64,000 nt of DNA from Chitinophaga sp. E66 (GCA_019285755.1 CP079103.1:2170001-2234000), one strand, 5' to 3'; counted from the stretch's first letter, positions 10,220 to 20,060 are shown. Notes: generated by a model not told the origin, from the sequence alone. Made by a program: numbers and translations.

Positions 10220-10246
10220 TTAATATAGAGAGAAAGTATTTTTGAT

Positions 10247-10943
10247 ATGATGAAGAAATATAAGATAACCGCATTATTCAGTCTTTTTTGCTATCGTGGC
10301 ATTCGGGCAAAACCTAACCTATAAAAAGCAGGAGTTTGAGCTGAATAACGTAAAGGCATCGGTTGTAAAACTGAAAGGACAAAAAGTACTGAAAATGGAA
10401 AGGGATTTAGAGGTACTTCCTTTTGAGAAAGACAACATGGTTTCTACCGTAGACGAACCTACTTACGCCAAGTTGAAAGGTGTAAACTTTGAAAACGGAA
10501 TAATTGAAGTCAAGGTATTGAGCCGTTTGCTTGAAAGCGCACCCGATTTTGCCCGTGGATTTATAGGAGTTGCATTTGGAATTGACGAAAGCAATTCCAA
10601 ATTTCAATCCATATACATTCGCCCAACAAATGGTAGGGCGGAAAATCAATTCCGTAGAAACCATTCCGTACAATATTTTTCCTATCCCGACTATAAGTTT
10701 GACAGGTTACGGAAAGAGTTTCCCGAAACATACGAGACTTATGCCGATATAGGTTTGGATGAATGGATTACGTTACGTTTGGAAATCAACGACCGTAAGG
10801 TACACCTGTATATCAATGGTCAAAAGCACCCTTCGTTTATTGTCGAGGAAATGAAAGGAGACACTAAAAGTGGCTCGGTCGCTTTGTGGGTGGATATAGG
10901 TACAGAGGGGTATTTTAAGGACTTAAAAATTATAAAGAAATAG
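10247..10943 (+). CDS. Secreted LamG/DUF1080-like beta-sandwich protein
   Basis: About 232 residues with a signal peptide (MMKKYKITALFSLF..., cleavage after AFGQ; one T missing near 10288). The mature part has alternating beta strands, with FENGIIEVKVLS, ARGFIGVAFGI and DEWITLRLEINDRKVHLYIN, then a final strand EGYFKDLKIIKK. This resembles the concanavalin-like fold of DUF1080/LamG proteins, some of which act on keto-sugars or bind glycans. No catalytic residues can be assigned. It starts 27 bases after the reductase stop and is probably co-transcribed. Confidence 0.65.
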
Positions 10944-11042
10944 AATTGCAGAACAGGATTTATTAAATCATCCCACTCTTGTTTCACAATTCTAATCAAG
11001 CCTCAAAACAGTACCGTTTCGAGGCTTGATTTTTATAAAACA

Positions 11043-11171
11043 ATGCAAACAACAGCATCGGATATATTCAACAAATTAACAACAGGTAGAGGTGGTAATG
11101 CTTTATCAGCTCTATTTTATTATCTGGTTGTAACACATCGTAAAAATTACTTAGCAGAACTAAAGGTTTGA
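11043..11171 (+). CDS. Small ORF (42 aa) upstream of rteC remnant
   Basis: MQTTASDIFNKLTTGRGGNA at the start, then a short hydrophobic stretch (LSALFYYLVV) and a charged end. It stops three bases before the rteC start, which suggests translational coupling. It may be the truncated remains of a longer island gene. Function not recognised. Confidence 0.4.
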   Translation: MQTTASDIFNKLTTGRGGNALSALFYYLVVTHRKNYLAELKV

Positions 11172-11174
11172 GAA

Positions 11175-11752
11175 ATGGATAAATTTTACAATGAAACACA
11201 GTCTGAATTGGAAACGGCAATCGGTGAATTGGAAGTTGAAGCCGATTGCTCCATACAGCGAATAGAAGCTGTTATACACCTTATCCTCGAATGCCTCTAC
11301 GAAGTAAAGGAGCATGTCTTAAAAAAAAGGGTTTAAAAATACTGACGAAGAAATCCGTTTTTTCAAATATCAGAACACTCCTTTTCCACTTCACATGATT
11401 ACAAGGTGGCCAATATAATAGCCAATGATTTGATACAGGTTTACATCGAAGACCAGTTGTATAACAAATTCCAAAAAGACAAATCGAAAGCCACGAAAAA
11501 TCTGAAATGGACATGTAGCAAGGTGGCATTGATAGAACTGATTTATGCCCGGCACTATCAAGGCGTGTTTGACAACGGGAACTACGATATAAGAGAAGTA
11601 GCCCAATATTTGAAAGTGCTTTTGGTATCGACTTGGGCAATTTCTATCAGACCTATTTGGAGTTGAGAAACCGGAAGATGAACCGTACTAAATTCCTCGA
11701 TGCGCTTCGGGAGGAGCTTATCAAGAGAATGGATGAGCAGGATGGGAAGTAA
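11175..11752 (+). pseudogene. rteC: RteC, internally deleted
   Basis: Remnant of the RteC protein that controls excision in Bacteroides-type conjugative transposons. The N-terminus (MDKFYNETQSELETAIGELE) runs to EEIRFFKYQ near 11371, then jumps to HDYKVANIIANDLIQVYIED and on to LRNRKMNRTKFLDALREELI. Family members are about 270-280 residues; here roughly 190 remain, and what is missing is the middle of the protein. The join needs a frame change, and another break lies near 11615. A loss of about 80 codons is too large for a base-calling error, so unlike its neighbours this gene is probably truly dead. Confidence 0.75.
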
Positions 11753-11930
11753 AGTTTGGTTTAATAGATTCTACAAAAGTTATACGACCGACCTCGGAGG
11801 GTGTTATTATCACCTGTAAAGGCAAGTAGTTTTGAGGTGCAGAATTTATTTCGAGCATCTCAAAACATAACTTGCTCTGTTTAGATAAACAGGAAGTTTT
11901 CTTAGTCTTTTGAGATGGCTGTCAGTCGAG

Positions 11931-11982
11931 CTTGCTCTCTATCTATCAAGCCATACAACTGCCTTGATAGATAGAGAGCAAG
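11931..11982. repeat. Perfect 20-bp inverted repeat with 12-base loop
   Basis: CTTGCTCTCTATCTATCAAG (11931-11950) and its exact reverse complement (11963-11982) flank CCATACAACTGC. There is no T run on either side, so it is not an obvious intrinsic terminator. It may be a recombination or transfer site, a protein-binding palindrome or an RNA hairpin. Confidence 0.9.
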
Positions 11983-12127
11983 ATTGCAGGAAGGCATGAC
12001 GGCTTTCAATATATCAGTCTGACCTCATTAACTTCTTTTTATTTATTCGGTAATGAGAGGAGGTGCTGTTTTGTTTCTCTATCACTACCTTTAATTGCTC
12101 ATTTATTTATTCGTTCAAAGGTCGGAG

Positions 12128-12297
12128 TATGCTATGTTTCGTTTCATGGGCTAAAAGGTCAGTGTTTAGCTGAAACAAGGTTTTGACTAAAAAATACTAT
12201 CCGCAGGTTGGAGATTTTTAGCAAACCGAAGGCTTGACCTTGTAAAGCGTAAAAACACTGATTTACCTTTGCCCGTGAAAATGAAACGAATAGCATA
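12128..12297. repeat. Long imperfect inverted repeat (about 170 bases)
   Basis: The outer arms pair TATGCTAT and TCGTTTCA with their complements at 12271-12297. Next inward, GGGC, AAAGGT and CAGTGTTT pair with AAACACTG, ACCTTT and GCCC near 12253-12274. The innermost arms pair ACAAGGT with ACCTTGT. Several nested blocks separated by small bulges suggest a selected structure, either RNA or a DNA cruciform. Confidence 0.65.
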
Positions 12298-12472
12298 CCT
12301 ACTTTTCAATAAAACCCTATAAACAGTAAAGAAACAATAGTTTTAGAGAAAATAAGTAAAAGAGGGTTCGATGTTCCCTAAATTTCTGTCATTTTGCAAG
12401 ACACAACATCGAACCCCGAAGATAAATTCAGTGTCAACGCATATCTGTTAGAATACCAGTAAATTATAAAGC

Positions 12473-12512
12473 AAAAAAATGGGACAAGTCTTTCTTTTTC
12501 AGACTTGTCCCA
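12473..12512 (-). terminator. Intrinsic terminator of tRNA-Lys
   Basis: On the minus strand TGGGACAAGTCT, an 8-base loop region and AGACTTGTCCCA form a 12-bp stem followed by ATTTTTTT. It begins six bases beyond the 3' end of tRNA-Lys. Confidence 0.9.
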
Positions 12513-12517
12513 AGAGG

Positions 12518-12590
<73 letters not shown>

Positions 12591-12604
12591 TTGTTTGGTG
12601 GGTG

Positions 12605-12636
12605 CAAATATAATGATAAAATAATCAACAATCAAA
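12605..12636 (-). promoter_or_regulatory. Promoter of tRNA-Lys
   Basis: On the minus strand TTTG (12633-12636), 20 bases, then TATATTTG (12605-12612). This is a full match to the Bacteroidota consensus TTTG-N19-21-TAnnTTTG, ending 14 bases before the tRNA. Confidence 0.8.
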
Positions 12637-12720
12637 ATTCAACAGGTAGCCACCTTAAGTTCTGTTTTTGGCGGGGTATATCATTTTGATCCCAGGGTAA
12701 TTTTTCCCATCTTGGTATCT

Positions 12721-13883
12721 ATGAAATTCCCATTCCTGTTCGTGCTCCTTCTCGCCTCGGCCACCGGCGCTATCGCGCAGTCCAGGCCTCCTGGTACTAT
12801 CGTTACCCATGTTCCTGCTGAGACGAAGACTTATATCGGTTCGCCGTCGATCGCCATTCTTCCTGATGGTTCCTACGTTGCGTCTCATGATTTCTTCGGT
12901 CCTAACAGTTCCGAGTTCGTCCAGGCAGTGACGCGGGTCTTCCGGTCTAAGGACAAAGGGAAAACCTGGCGGCAGGTGAGTACGGTCAACGGTGCATTCT
13001 GGTCGAGCCTCTTCGTGCACCGCGATACCCTGTATATGCTGGGGCCAGACCGTCATCACGGCACTGTGCTGATCCGCCGGTCTGTGAACAACGGTAAAAC
13101 CTGGACGCAACCCACTACCCGGGAAAACGGGCTGTTGCTGGCCGGGATGTTCCATTGCGCTCCTATGCCGGTTATCGTGCACAATGGTCGTATCTGGCGG
13201 GCGATGGAAACGGCGCACGGGCCTATCCTGGATTGGGGGAAAAGATATGGCGCCATGATGATGTCTGCCCCGGCAGATGCCGATCTGATGAAGGCTGCGT
13301 CCTGGACCGTCTCCAATTCCATACTGTATGATTCTACGTTACTGAACGGCTACTTCACCGGTTGGCTGGAAGGTAATGCGGTGGCGGCGCCGGATGGCAG
13401 CATAGTCGATATCCTTCGGGTAGACGATCGCTCTTCGCCGGATGAGAAGGCGGCCATTGTACGCATCAGCGCCGATGGACGCAAGGCGACTTTCGATCCG
13501 GTTACGGGCTTTATTCCTTTTCCTGGCGGCAGCAAAAATTCGCCATCAGGTATGATTCAACTTCCGGCCGCTACTGGACGCTTTCCAATATCATCCCTCA
13601 GACCTTCCGCGACCAATATCCCAAACGTAATCCCGCCACGTTCCGCAATACGCTCGCACTTATGAGCTCTGCGGATCTGCGCAACTGGCAGACGCATGAG
13701 ATCGTTTTGCAGCATCCGGATGTATTACATCATGGATTCCAGTATGTGGACTGGCTGGTAGAGGGTAATGATATCATCGTGCTGAGCAGGACGGCTTTCG
13801 GAGAAGGGGCTGGGCAGGCGCATAATAATCATGATGCAAATTACCTGACTTTTCATAGGATAGGGGACTTCCGGAAATTGTAA
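12721..13883 (+). CDS. Sialidase/BNR-fold secreted protein
   Basis: About 387 residues with a clear signal peptide (MKFPFLFVLLLASATGAIAQ). The mature part has repeating beta-propeller blades with Asp-box-like turns (SKDKGKTW, SVNNGKTW) and the stretch YIGSPSIAILPDGSYVASHD typical of the sialidase superfamily. A catalytic Arg triad and Tyr cannot be assigned with confidence, so the activity may not be sialic-acid specific. I start at the ATG that begins the signal peptide. A frame break near 13540 joins to the second part (AIRYDSTSGRYWTLSNI) that runs to the stop. It stands alone, transcribed away from tRNA-Lys. Confidence 0.8.
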
Positions 13884-14164
13884 AGCAGTATTCCGTAAGC
13901 TTGTACATTCTTCATCCTGTTTGGCTGGAAGCGAATCCAGTATTGAATTGCAGGACGCCGATTAACGCACGGTTAACATGGCGTTGCAAGCCTGACGCTT
14001 ATTTTAGCGCCTCAGTCGATTAATTTGCTACGAAATAACCCTCTCATTGATTAGTAATTTAAAAAGTGGACCTACGTTACTTATAGTGATGCGTATTAAT
14101 TCCCCATATGTGTTTACGGGTATTTCACCAAGTCCAATCTTTAACAGGCGAAGGCCGCAGGCGA

Positions 14165-14485
14165 ATGGAAGATAAGTTTGCACGACAATTGCGGCTCAGG
14201 CGGATCAGTATGTATTATTACAGCCTGCGGTTAATCGTTATGCTGTTATTTTGCCTGTTAATATTTACCTGGATCACTCCTCCACAGACGCTCTTCGCAG
14301 AAGGCGCGATGCCGCTTAGTCTGCGCCTTGTAAGGGCCTTTTACGATACTCCTATCTTTGGTCAGGTTACTATTGTTTTGGTTTGCGCAACGCTTATATG
14401 GCCGCTACAAAACCTTGTTAAAAGTACCTTAGCCATCATAGCGATTTACCATAGACGGTCTTGTTACCGCAAAAGGAGTGCATAG
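14165..14485 (+). CDS. Small orphan membrane protein
   Basis: About 106 residues from MEDKFARQL; an upstream ATG at 14108 would add 19 less convincing residues. Two strongly hydrophobic segments (LIVMLLFCLLIFTWI and VTIVLVCATLIWPL) suggest two membrane helices, with basic residues at both ends. I recognise no family. The 281 bases before it (13884-14164) hold nothing I can name. Confidence 0.45.
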   Translation: MEDKFARQLRLRRISMYYYSLRLIVMLLFCLLIFTWITPPQTLFAEGAMPLSLRLVRAFYDTPIFGQVTIVLVCATLIWPLQNLVKSTLAIIAIYHRRSCYRKRSA

Positions 14486-14979
14486 CAGGTATCATATAAG
14501 CACCCGATCCCTTTTGCCATCCATTGCAATTTTTATTTTGGTTATCCGTGTGTTAACTCGTTGATTAAATCCATGTTAGGTGAATTATTATACTTTACTT
14601 GCAATTAATATGCATCACAAAATAGATTCTTGTTGTAGGTGAGTTGCATATAAAGCCGATTTATTAAAACACCAAAACATGAATGTTTGCGTTTATCGTA
14701 GCCGGGATTCCCCGTTGGAACTCCCGGAACCCCTGTTCTGTATCCTAGTGCCAACCGATTGCTGCCGATAGCGGCATTTTGAAGTAACGGTCCCCATGTT
14801 CATCAGGCTTTTACAGCCTATTTCCCAATTTATAAATGAATGTTTTATATGAAGCTTTTTAGCTTTTGGTCATGTCATTCCATGATCTTTATTACTATTC
14901 TATTGATCTTATTCAATATCGAGAGCCACTTTCCCGATACCATTGAAATGACGGTTCAAACCTCGCCGGTAGGCCGAAT
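14486..14979. other. Intergenic stretch, no firm gene
   Basis: Mostly AT-rich DNA. A 30-codon frame at 14679-14771 (MNVCVYRSRD...) and a hydrophobic frame from 14852 (MKLFSFWSCHSMIF) are open, but neither has conserved features. The second could be the N-terminal part of the membrane protein at 14980 if a base is missing near 14980. Confidence 0.4.
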
Positions 14980-15438
14980 ATGGACAAATACATGTTTTGT
15001 ATTATCGCGATTATTATCGCCTTTGTACTGCTGGCCGTCAACCGGTTTTGTTATGGCCTTATTTTCAGGTTGGAGTGCGCACCCCGGTTCAAGAATGATC
15101 TTGGCCTGCTGGTGGCGATGCTGCTAAAGTATACCGCGCCGACATTGGTAGCGATTTTCGTGGAATTCAATGAGAAATCCATCATTTACGATATGCCCGG
15201 TACCTACACTGTTTTCCGGTTGATTTTAGTGATCTCGCTTATGGTGGATGTTGTATTGTACTTGTTTAATTACAAGGAGGAGACCCTGATACCGATTAAG
15301 ATCGCCGGCAGGGAGTTCGCCTTCCCGTGTAAATTTATTTATCACCTGGTAGTTTGGGTACTATGGGGCTTTTTTGCCGCAACCGTTTATCGTATTTATA
15401 AAGACCGTAATGATAATGACAGGCATATGAACTATTAA
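14980..15438 (+). CDS. Four-helix integral membrane protein, unknown
   Basis: 152 residues in one intact frame. Hydrophobic segments lie at about 6-26 (CIIAIIIAFVLLAVNRF), 43-60, 79-95 (FRLILVISLMVDVVLYLF) and 118-140 (LVVWVLWGFFAATVY), with a charged C-terminus. No family recognised. It is followed by a strong terminator and seems to be a single gene; an N-terminal extension through the preceding frame is possible. Confidence 0.55.
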   Translation: MDKYMFCIIAIIIAFVLLAVNRFCYGLIFRLECAPRFKNDLGLLVAMLLKYTAPTLVAIFVEFNEKSIIYDMPGTYTVFRLILVISLMVDVVLYLFNYKEETLIPIKIAGREFAFPCKFIYHLVVWVLWGFFAATVYRIYKDRNDNDRHMNY

Positions 15439-15454
15439 AAATCGTATCAGTATA

Positions 15455-15486
15455 AACAGCATCCGCCATGCGGGTGCTGTTTTGCT
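15455..15486 (+). terminator. Terminator after membrane protein gene
   Basis: AACAGCATCCGC, loop CAT and GCGGGTGCTGTT form a 12-bp stem with one G-T pair, followed by a TTTT tract. It begins 16 bases after the stop at 15438. Confidence 0.85.
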
Positions 15487-15560
15487 TTTGGAAACTGATA
15501 TGGCATAACTTCGGCGTTTTTGCTATTTTAGGTGTGTTCCAGTTAGCTTAAATCCCGGAT

Positions 15561-16047
15561 ATGCCTCAATTGCAAGAAGATATGGCCGCCTGCAGGGAAT
15601 GGATCATTCAATGTTTCGCCTCCATCCACCTGCCGCTGGATTACTCACCCGATAGTATCATCCATATTGATCAGTTTCTCGAAAAAACATCATTGACGCG
15701 CGCCCGGCGCCCGGTTCCGTACTGGAAGCCAACTTCGGTCAAATTCTCTTCGGATTGGGCGCCTATGTCGGCGAAACCATCGTCCGGCAGGTTCCCGGAG
15801 CACGTTGGGTGACGGACGACGAGGATCCCAGGGCGAGGTCAACGCCATGGTCGTATTGCCCGACGGCGGGCAGCTTCGGCCCATGATGAAGGTCATTAAG
15901 AGGGCGCAGAACGGGTTCGAAGATGCCTTATATCCATATGTTTTTCAGATAACGAAACCCTATATCAGTTTAAGTTTCAATACCAGATTCCGGGACATCC
16001 AGGCAGTGAGTAAGAAAAAGCCCTGGTATAAGTTCTGGCAGTCCTGA
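15561..16047 (+). CDS. Conserved hypothetical protein
   Basis: About 162 residues read across one or two frame breaks near 15690 and 15830. The N-terminus is helical (MPQLQEDMAACREWIIQ). A middle segment reads NFGQILFGLGAYVGETIVRQ. The end has NAMVVLPDGGQLRPMMKVIK and a basic tail KKKPWYKFWQS. It resembles small uncharacterised cytoplasmic proteins of Bacteroidota, but I cannot name the family. It sits alone between two terminators. Confidence 0.6.
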
Positions 16048-16061
16048 TGCCAGCTAGAAAT

Positions 16062-16097
16062 AAAAACGCCCGCAGGATGTTTGTCCGCGGGCGTTTT
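16062..16097. terminator. Bidirectional terminator
   Basis: AAAACGCCCGC and GCGGGCGTTTT form an 11-bp stem around a 13-base loop, with A and T tracts on the outer sides. It serves the convergent genes ending at 16047 (plus) and 16115 (minus). Confidence 0.85.
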
Positions 16098-16114
16098 CAA
16101 TATACGAAGCCTGG

Positions 16115-17376
16115 CTACTTCTTCGCGATGCGATATAATTTGCCCTGGTCGGTTACGGCGTAAAGGGCGCCATCGTTCCCTGGGTAATATCACGGAAGCG
16201 TTGTTTCTCGTTGGGGAGGATCAGTTCTTCACCTACCACCTTATTACCTTCGATCACGAGCCGTGCAATGTGCAGGCTGCTCAGGCCGGCAATGAACAGG
16301 TTGTTCTGCCATTCAGGGATCTGGGTGCCGGTGTAGAAGGTCATACCGCTGGGGAGAGCACGGGATCCCAGTAGTAGATGGGTTGTTCCAGTCCCGCCTT
16401 CTGCTGGATGCTGTCGCCGATCTTTTTCCGCTGTATTCGAGGCCATAAGTGATGGTGGGCCAGCCGTAGTTTTTGCCGGGTTCTACGCGGTTGAGCTCGT
16501 CACCGCCACGGGGACCGAATTCCGTCTCCCACAGATCGCCGGTAAGCGGGTGGAAGGCGAGGCCCTGTACGTTACGGTGGCCGTAAGAATAGAGCTCGGG
16601 GCGTGCGTTGGCATCGTTAGCCCAGGGATTGCCTGGTGCGGGTTTGCCGTCTTTGGTGATACGTACGATCTTGCCGAGGCCGGATTTGAGGTCCTGTGCC
16701 TGGGGCGGGTAGTCAGATCGGAGCGCTCGCCGGTGGAGACGATCAGGTTGCCGTCTTTGGCTACGAGGATGCGGCCGCCATAGTGAAGCGTACCGTCATA
16801 TTCAGGGGTAGCGCGGTAGATTACGGTAGCGCCTTCGATTTTCTTTTCGTCGTCCGACAGCTTGCCTTTGGCCACTGCCGTCAGCGTGCCGCCGGGGCGC
16901 TGTTCGGAGAATACCCAGTATACCGTGCGGTTGGTGGCGAACTCAGGGTCTACACGGAGGCCGAGCAGACCGCCTTGTCCGTTAGAGTTCACCTTAGGAA
17001 TGCCGGTAATGGAATCACTCAGTTTGCCATCGGTGGTGGCGATGCGCATGGTGCCGGTCTTTTCCGTGATGAGGAGGCGGCCGTCGGGCAGAGACGTAAT
17101 GCCCCAGGGTTTGCTAAGACCTTCCGCAATCACCTTGCCTTCGTAGGGAGTTTCCGTTTTAACCCCGCCGATGCGGGTTTGTCCTTCGAAAGCAGGCTTA
17201 TAATCCGTGTTTGCCTTGGCAGTGTCTACAGGAGGCAGATTAGCCACGTTTTGCCCGGCCTGGGCCGTGCTGTCCTGGTTCGTATTGCCGGAGGTGCCCT
17301 GGCCGCAGGATGCGATCACCACGGCTCCGCCTACGCACAGGGCGCGCAGGAGATGGGGAGTCGGATAGATGTTCAT
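16115..17376 (-). CDS. PQQ-dependent sugar dehydrogenase (GSDH family)
   Basis: Exported glucose/sorbosone-dehydrogenase-type beta propeller of about 420 residues, probably a lipoprotein (signal ending VIASC). Family blocks appear in order: GLSKPWGITSLPDGRLLITE (about 90), GGLLGLRVDPEF, HYGGRILVAKDGNLIVSTGE, then across a frame break RNVQGLAFHP, FGPRGGDELNR and PSGMTFYTG. These are the PQQ and calcium site regions of soluble aldose dehydrogenases, which oxidise sugars in the periplasm. Frame breaks lie near 16710, 16440, 16370 and 16175. The end NDGALYAVTDQGKLYRIAKK is the usual C-terminus. Single gene with its own terminator. Confidence 0.9.
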
Positions 17377-17465
17377 ATTTACTTTGAGTTATTGGCTTGG
17401 AAAATCAGTGCTTAAATATAGTATAAGTTGTCAGTATTACACATATCGGACCGCTTTCCAACAAT

Positions 17466-18855
17466 TCAGGACCGGACGGGCCCGGGCGTATGTGGTGGCA
17501 GCAGGGACAGGAAAATGCCCGTCAGCCCGAGCAACAGGATGTTCAGGCCCATTGCAGGCTGGTATGCCTGGGTGTAAGTGTGCCCGGATTGCAGCAGGCG
17601 GAAGAAAACCCCGCCGCAAATGCTCACGCCTAATGCTACGGCCGTTTGCTGGATGGTGCTATACATTCCTGAAGCGGCGCCCGCCAGCTCCTGCGGAATG
17701 CTTTTCATGGCGATGGTGAGCAGGGAGGGCAGCACCGTGCCGCAGCCCATGCCATAGGCGAACAGCACGGTTAACAACATTGTTTTATCCGGCCTGCCGC
17801 CTGCGAACAGCAGGAGATGCGCGCCCAGGGAAACGATCATCAGCGCAACGCCCGCCAGTAATACAAATTTACCCGACCTGAGGAGCAACCGCATGGCGAT
17901 CACCGATGCCAACACATACCCGGCTCCCTGCGCCACGAAGTAAAGGCCGGTGGCCGTGGCGCTCCATCCGAGGCCGGTCTGCAACAATACGGCGTGTATG
18001 AGGAAATACGAATCCTGTACCATGAAATAACATAATGTGGCGCACAGGGCGATGCGGAAGTCCCGGATACCGAAGAGCTCCATCCGCATCAGCGGCTCCC
18101 TGGTACGCCGCTGCAACCATATAAACGCAGCCAACAGGGCAATGGCGGCCAGCAGCATCCAGACGCTCCATGCCGGCCAGCCCAGTTCACGGCCCCGGAT
18201 GAGCGGGAAAACGAGCCCCATCAATCCCGCCGTCAACAACACTACCCCGCCAGATCAAACCGGGCATGTATTGACAGGGGAGACGCGGGCAGCTTGCGGG
18301 CCGCCAGGACAGCGGCCGCAATGCCAATGGGGACATTGATCAGGAAGATGAACCGCCATCCGGCCACCGGGCCGGGCATATCCGGGATTATGCCGCCCAA
18401 AAACTGCCCAATGACCGAGGCCGATCCGGCAATGGTGCCATATATCCCCAGCGCACGTACGCGTTCCGCATGCCCGGGATATAACTGGTGGATAAGCGCT
18501 ATGCTTTGAGGAATGAGCAAAGCCGCCCCAGGCCCTGTATAAAGCGGGCCGCATGTAATTGGAATGGCGTGGCCGATATCCCGCAAAGAGCGGATGCGAC
18601 GGTAAACAGCAGCATCGACCACACGAAGATCCGCCGCTTGCCGTAGCGGTCGCCCAGCCTGCCGCCAGTTATGAGCAGCGCGGCATAACCCAGTAAGTAC
18701 GTTGCCACTACGAGCTGCATATCCGCATCGCTGCCCGAAAGCCCCGTTCTTATGGAAGGTAGCGCTACGTTGACGATGAATATGTCGATGACGGCCAGGA
18801 AAACGGCCGAGGAGATGATGGCGAGCTGTAACCAGTCGGAAGTGTATCTTTTCAT
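17466..18855 (-). CDS. MFS multidrug exporter, DHA2 (14-TM) family
   Basis: About 463 residues of nearly continuous membrane helices. It carries the MFS motif A between helices 2 and 3 (GGRLGDRYGKRRIF) and the DHA2-type start (FLAVIDIFIVNVALPSIR). Such proteins export drugs or toxic metabolites in exchange for protons. The start is taken at MKRYTSDWLQ because the 17 upstream residues are not protein-like. Frame breaks lie near 18530 and 18245. It is transcribed divergently from the HxlR-type regulator at 18931, with 75 bases between, a usual regulator-exporter arrangement. Confidence 0.88.
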
Positions 18856-18930
18856 TATTCGTACCTTTAAGCCGTCAAATGTCAGCCGTCTGCACGTGGC
18901 AGGCAAGTAGTCTGACGAAAGATACCGGGT

Positions 18931-19342
18931 ATGAAAAAGATACTAATCAGGAAAATGGCGCCTTTGCGCAGCCCGCTGCTGCGGCCGCATTGCTGGAAAA
19001 TAACTGTTCCATGACACTTGCCATGCAGGTGATCGGGGCAAATGGAAATTGTTGCTGCTGAACGCGATCCGGAAAGAATGTCCCGCCCGCTTCGGAGAGC
19101 TGCGCGCTAAGATGCAGGACATCACCCATGCCACGCTGACGGCACAATTGCGGGAGCTGGAAGCGGATGGCGTTATCGAAAGGAAGGCGTATGCGGTGTC
19201 TCCGCCTAAAGTAGAATATAAACTGACGGATTTAGGGAAGAAGCTGGTACCGGTGATGCAGGCGCTGTGCGACTGGGGAGACGAATACCGGCAGTTCCGC
19301 TCCGGGTCATCTGAGAGCATCGAACAGGGAGGTGCCGAATAA
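18931..19342 (+). CDS. HxlR-family transcriptional regulator
   Basis: About 137 residues of winged-helix protein. Core motifs are CSMTLAMQVIG(G)KWKLLLL, RFGELRAKMQDITHATLTAQ and ADGVIERKAYAVSPPKVEY, then a C-terminal helix for dimer formation. The start is the ATG followed by an A tract at 18931; one A appears to be missing there, and another base near 19037 inside GGKW. HxlR proteins often repress a divergent gene in response to reactive or toxic molecules, so the MFS exporter at 17466-18855 is the likely target. The last 36 bases overlap the convergent sigma factor gene. Confidence 0.88.
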
Positions 19343-19907
19343 CATGAACAGCACCAGTTGCCGGTCTGTGAACCGGAGGCGCAGTTGCGCCAGCGCCTTC
19401 GCCTTATGCTCTTTTACCGTAAATACTGAAATGCCCATCTGCTCCGCGATCTCCTCATAACTTAATCCTTCCAGGAATACCATGCTGAATACCTGCCGGC
19501 GCTTCTCCGGCAGTGCGGCGATCTCTTTGTATATAGACTGCATCAGTTCTGTGCGGATCATCTCCTGCAATACCGGAGCGTCGATAGCTTCGTCGTCCAG
19601 ATATTGTGCTTCTTCGCGGAAGTGCGCTTTCACTTTCTCATGCCGGATGAGATTGAGGCAGGCGTTTCGGGTGGTGGTATAAAGAAAACTTTTGATGCTT
19701 TTGGGATGGTCGAAGCCGGTACGGCCGTTCCAGAGTTTGACGAATGCGTCTTTACCGCGTCTTCCGCGGCGGCGGTATTGCCGGTCAGTTGTTCGGCGAA
19801 ATAGCACAATGGTTTGTAATGCTCCCGGAAGAAGGCATTAAAAGCGTTGGAATCACCTAGCTGGAACGCGGGAATGAGATCTTCCCCGGGTCCGCATGCG
19901 CTGACAT
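19307..19907 (-). CDS. ECF RNA polymerase sigma-70 factor
   Basis: About 199 residues: a region 2 (AFNAFFREHYKPLCYFAEQL, KDAFVKLW), a linker, and region 4 (LPEKRRQVFSMVFLEGLSYE then EIAEQMGISVFTVKEHKAKA). This is the Bacteroidota sigma type paired with FecR proteins and SusC/SusD uptake systems. The frame breaks near 19890 and 19770, so the exact start is uncertain; 19907 is the first ATG ahead of the conserved part. The likely anti-sigma factor lies 3.2 kb away on the other strand (23134-24371). Confidence 0.88.
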
Positions 19908-20060
19908 AAGACTTTGGTTTAATGTGGAATTAAAGGCGAGCGGGCTAAAGTAGGTAATTCGGTTCATTCCGGCAAGCGGGCAGGCCCGGAAAAATATTTT
20001 TGGTTAAGACTAGTTCGATCGAATTATGAGCGTGTTCTAGCTCCAGTAACGCTCGAACTT

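Larger units (their letters stand above)
11753..12472. other. Structured non-coding tail of the island
   Basis: No credible gene on either strand in 720 bases. The region is AT-rich and holds two notable structures: a perfect 20-bp inverted repeat at 11931-11982 and a long imperfect inverted repeat at 12128-12297, both listed separately. In related elements the DNA beyond rteC carries excision functions or small RNAs; nothing recognisable as either is left here. Confidence 0.6.
8628..12517. mobile_element. Degenerate integrated island adjoining tRNA-Lys
   Basis: The stretch between the tRNA-like fragment at 8628 and the 3' end of tRNA-Lys at 12518 is visibly AT-richer than its flanks and uses different codons. 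It carries a Crp/Fnr regulator, an F420-type reductase, a secreted protein, a damaged rteC and a long structured non-coding tail. RteC is a regulator known from Bacteroidota conjugative transposons, and 3' ends of tRNA genes are classic integration sites, so this is probably the residue of an integrative element. No integrase, relaxase or transfer gene remains in the window, so the element is inferred to be non-mobile. Confidence 0.55.

Noticed and set aside
14679..14771. A 30-codon ORF with four Cys as a possible peptide precursor
   Set aside because: There is no leader/core organisation and no modification or export gene nearby, and such short frames are expected by chance.
18331..18700. 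Antisense frames in the MFS gene as an overlapping gene
   Set aside because: They follow the hydrophobic codon pattern of the exporter in reverse and have no start context or motif.
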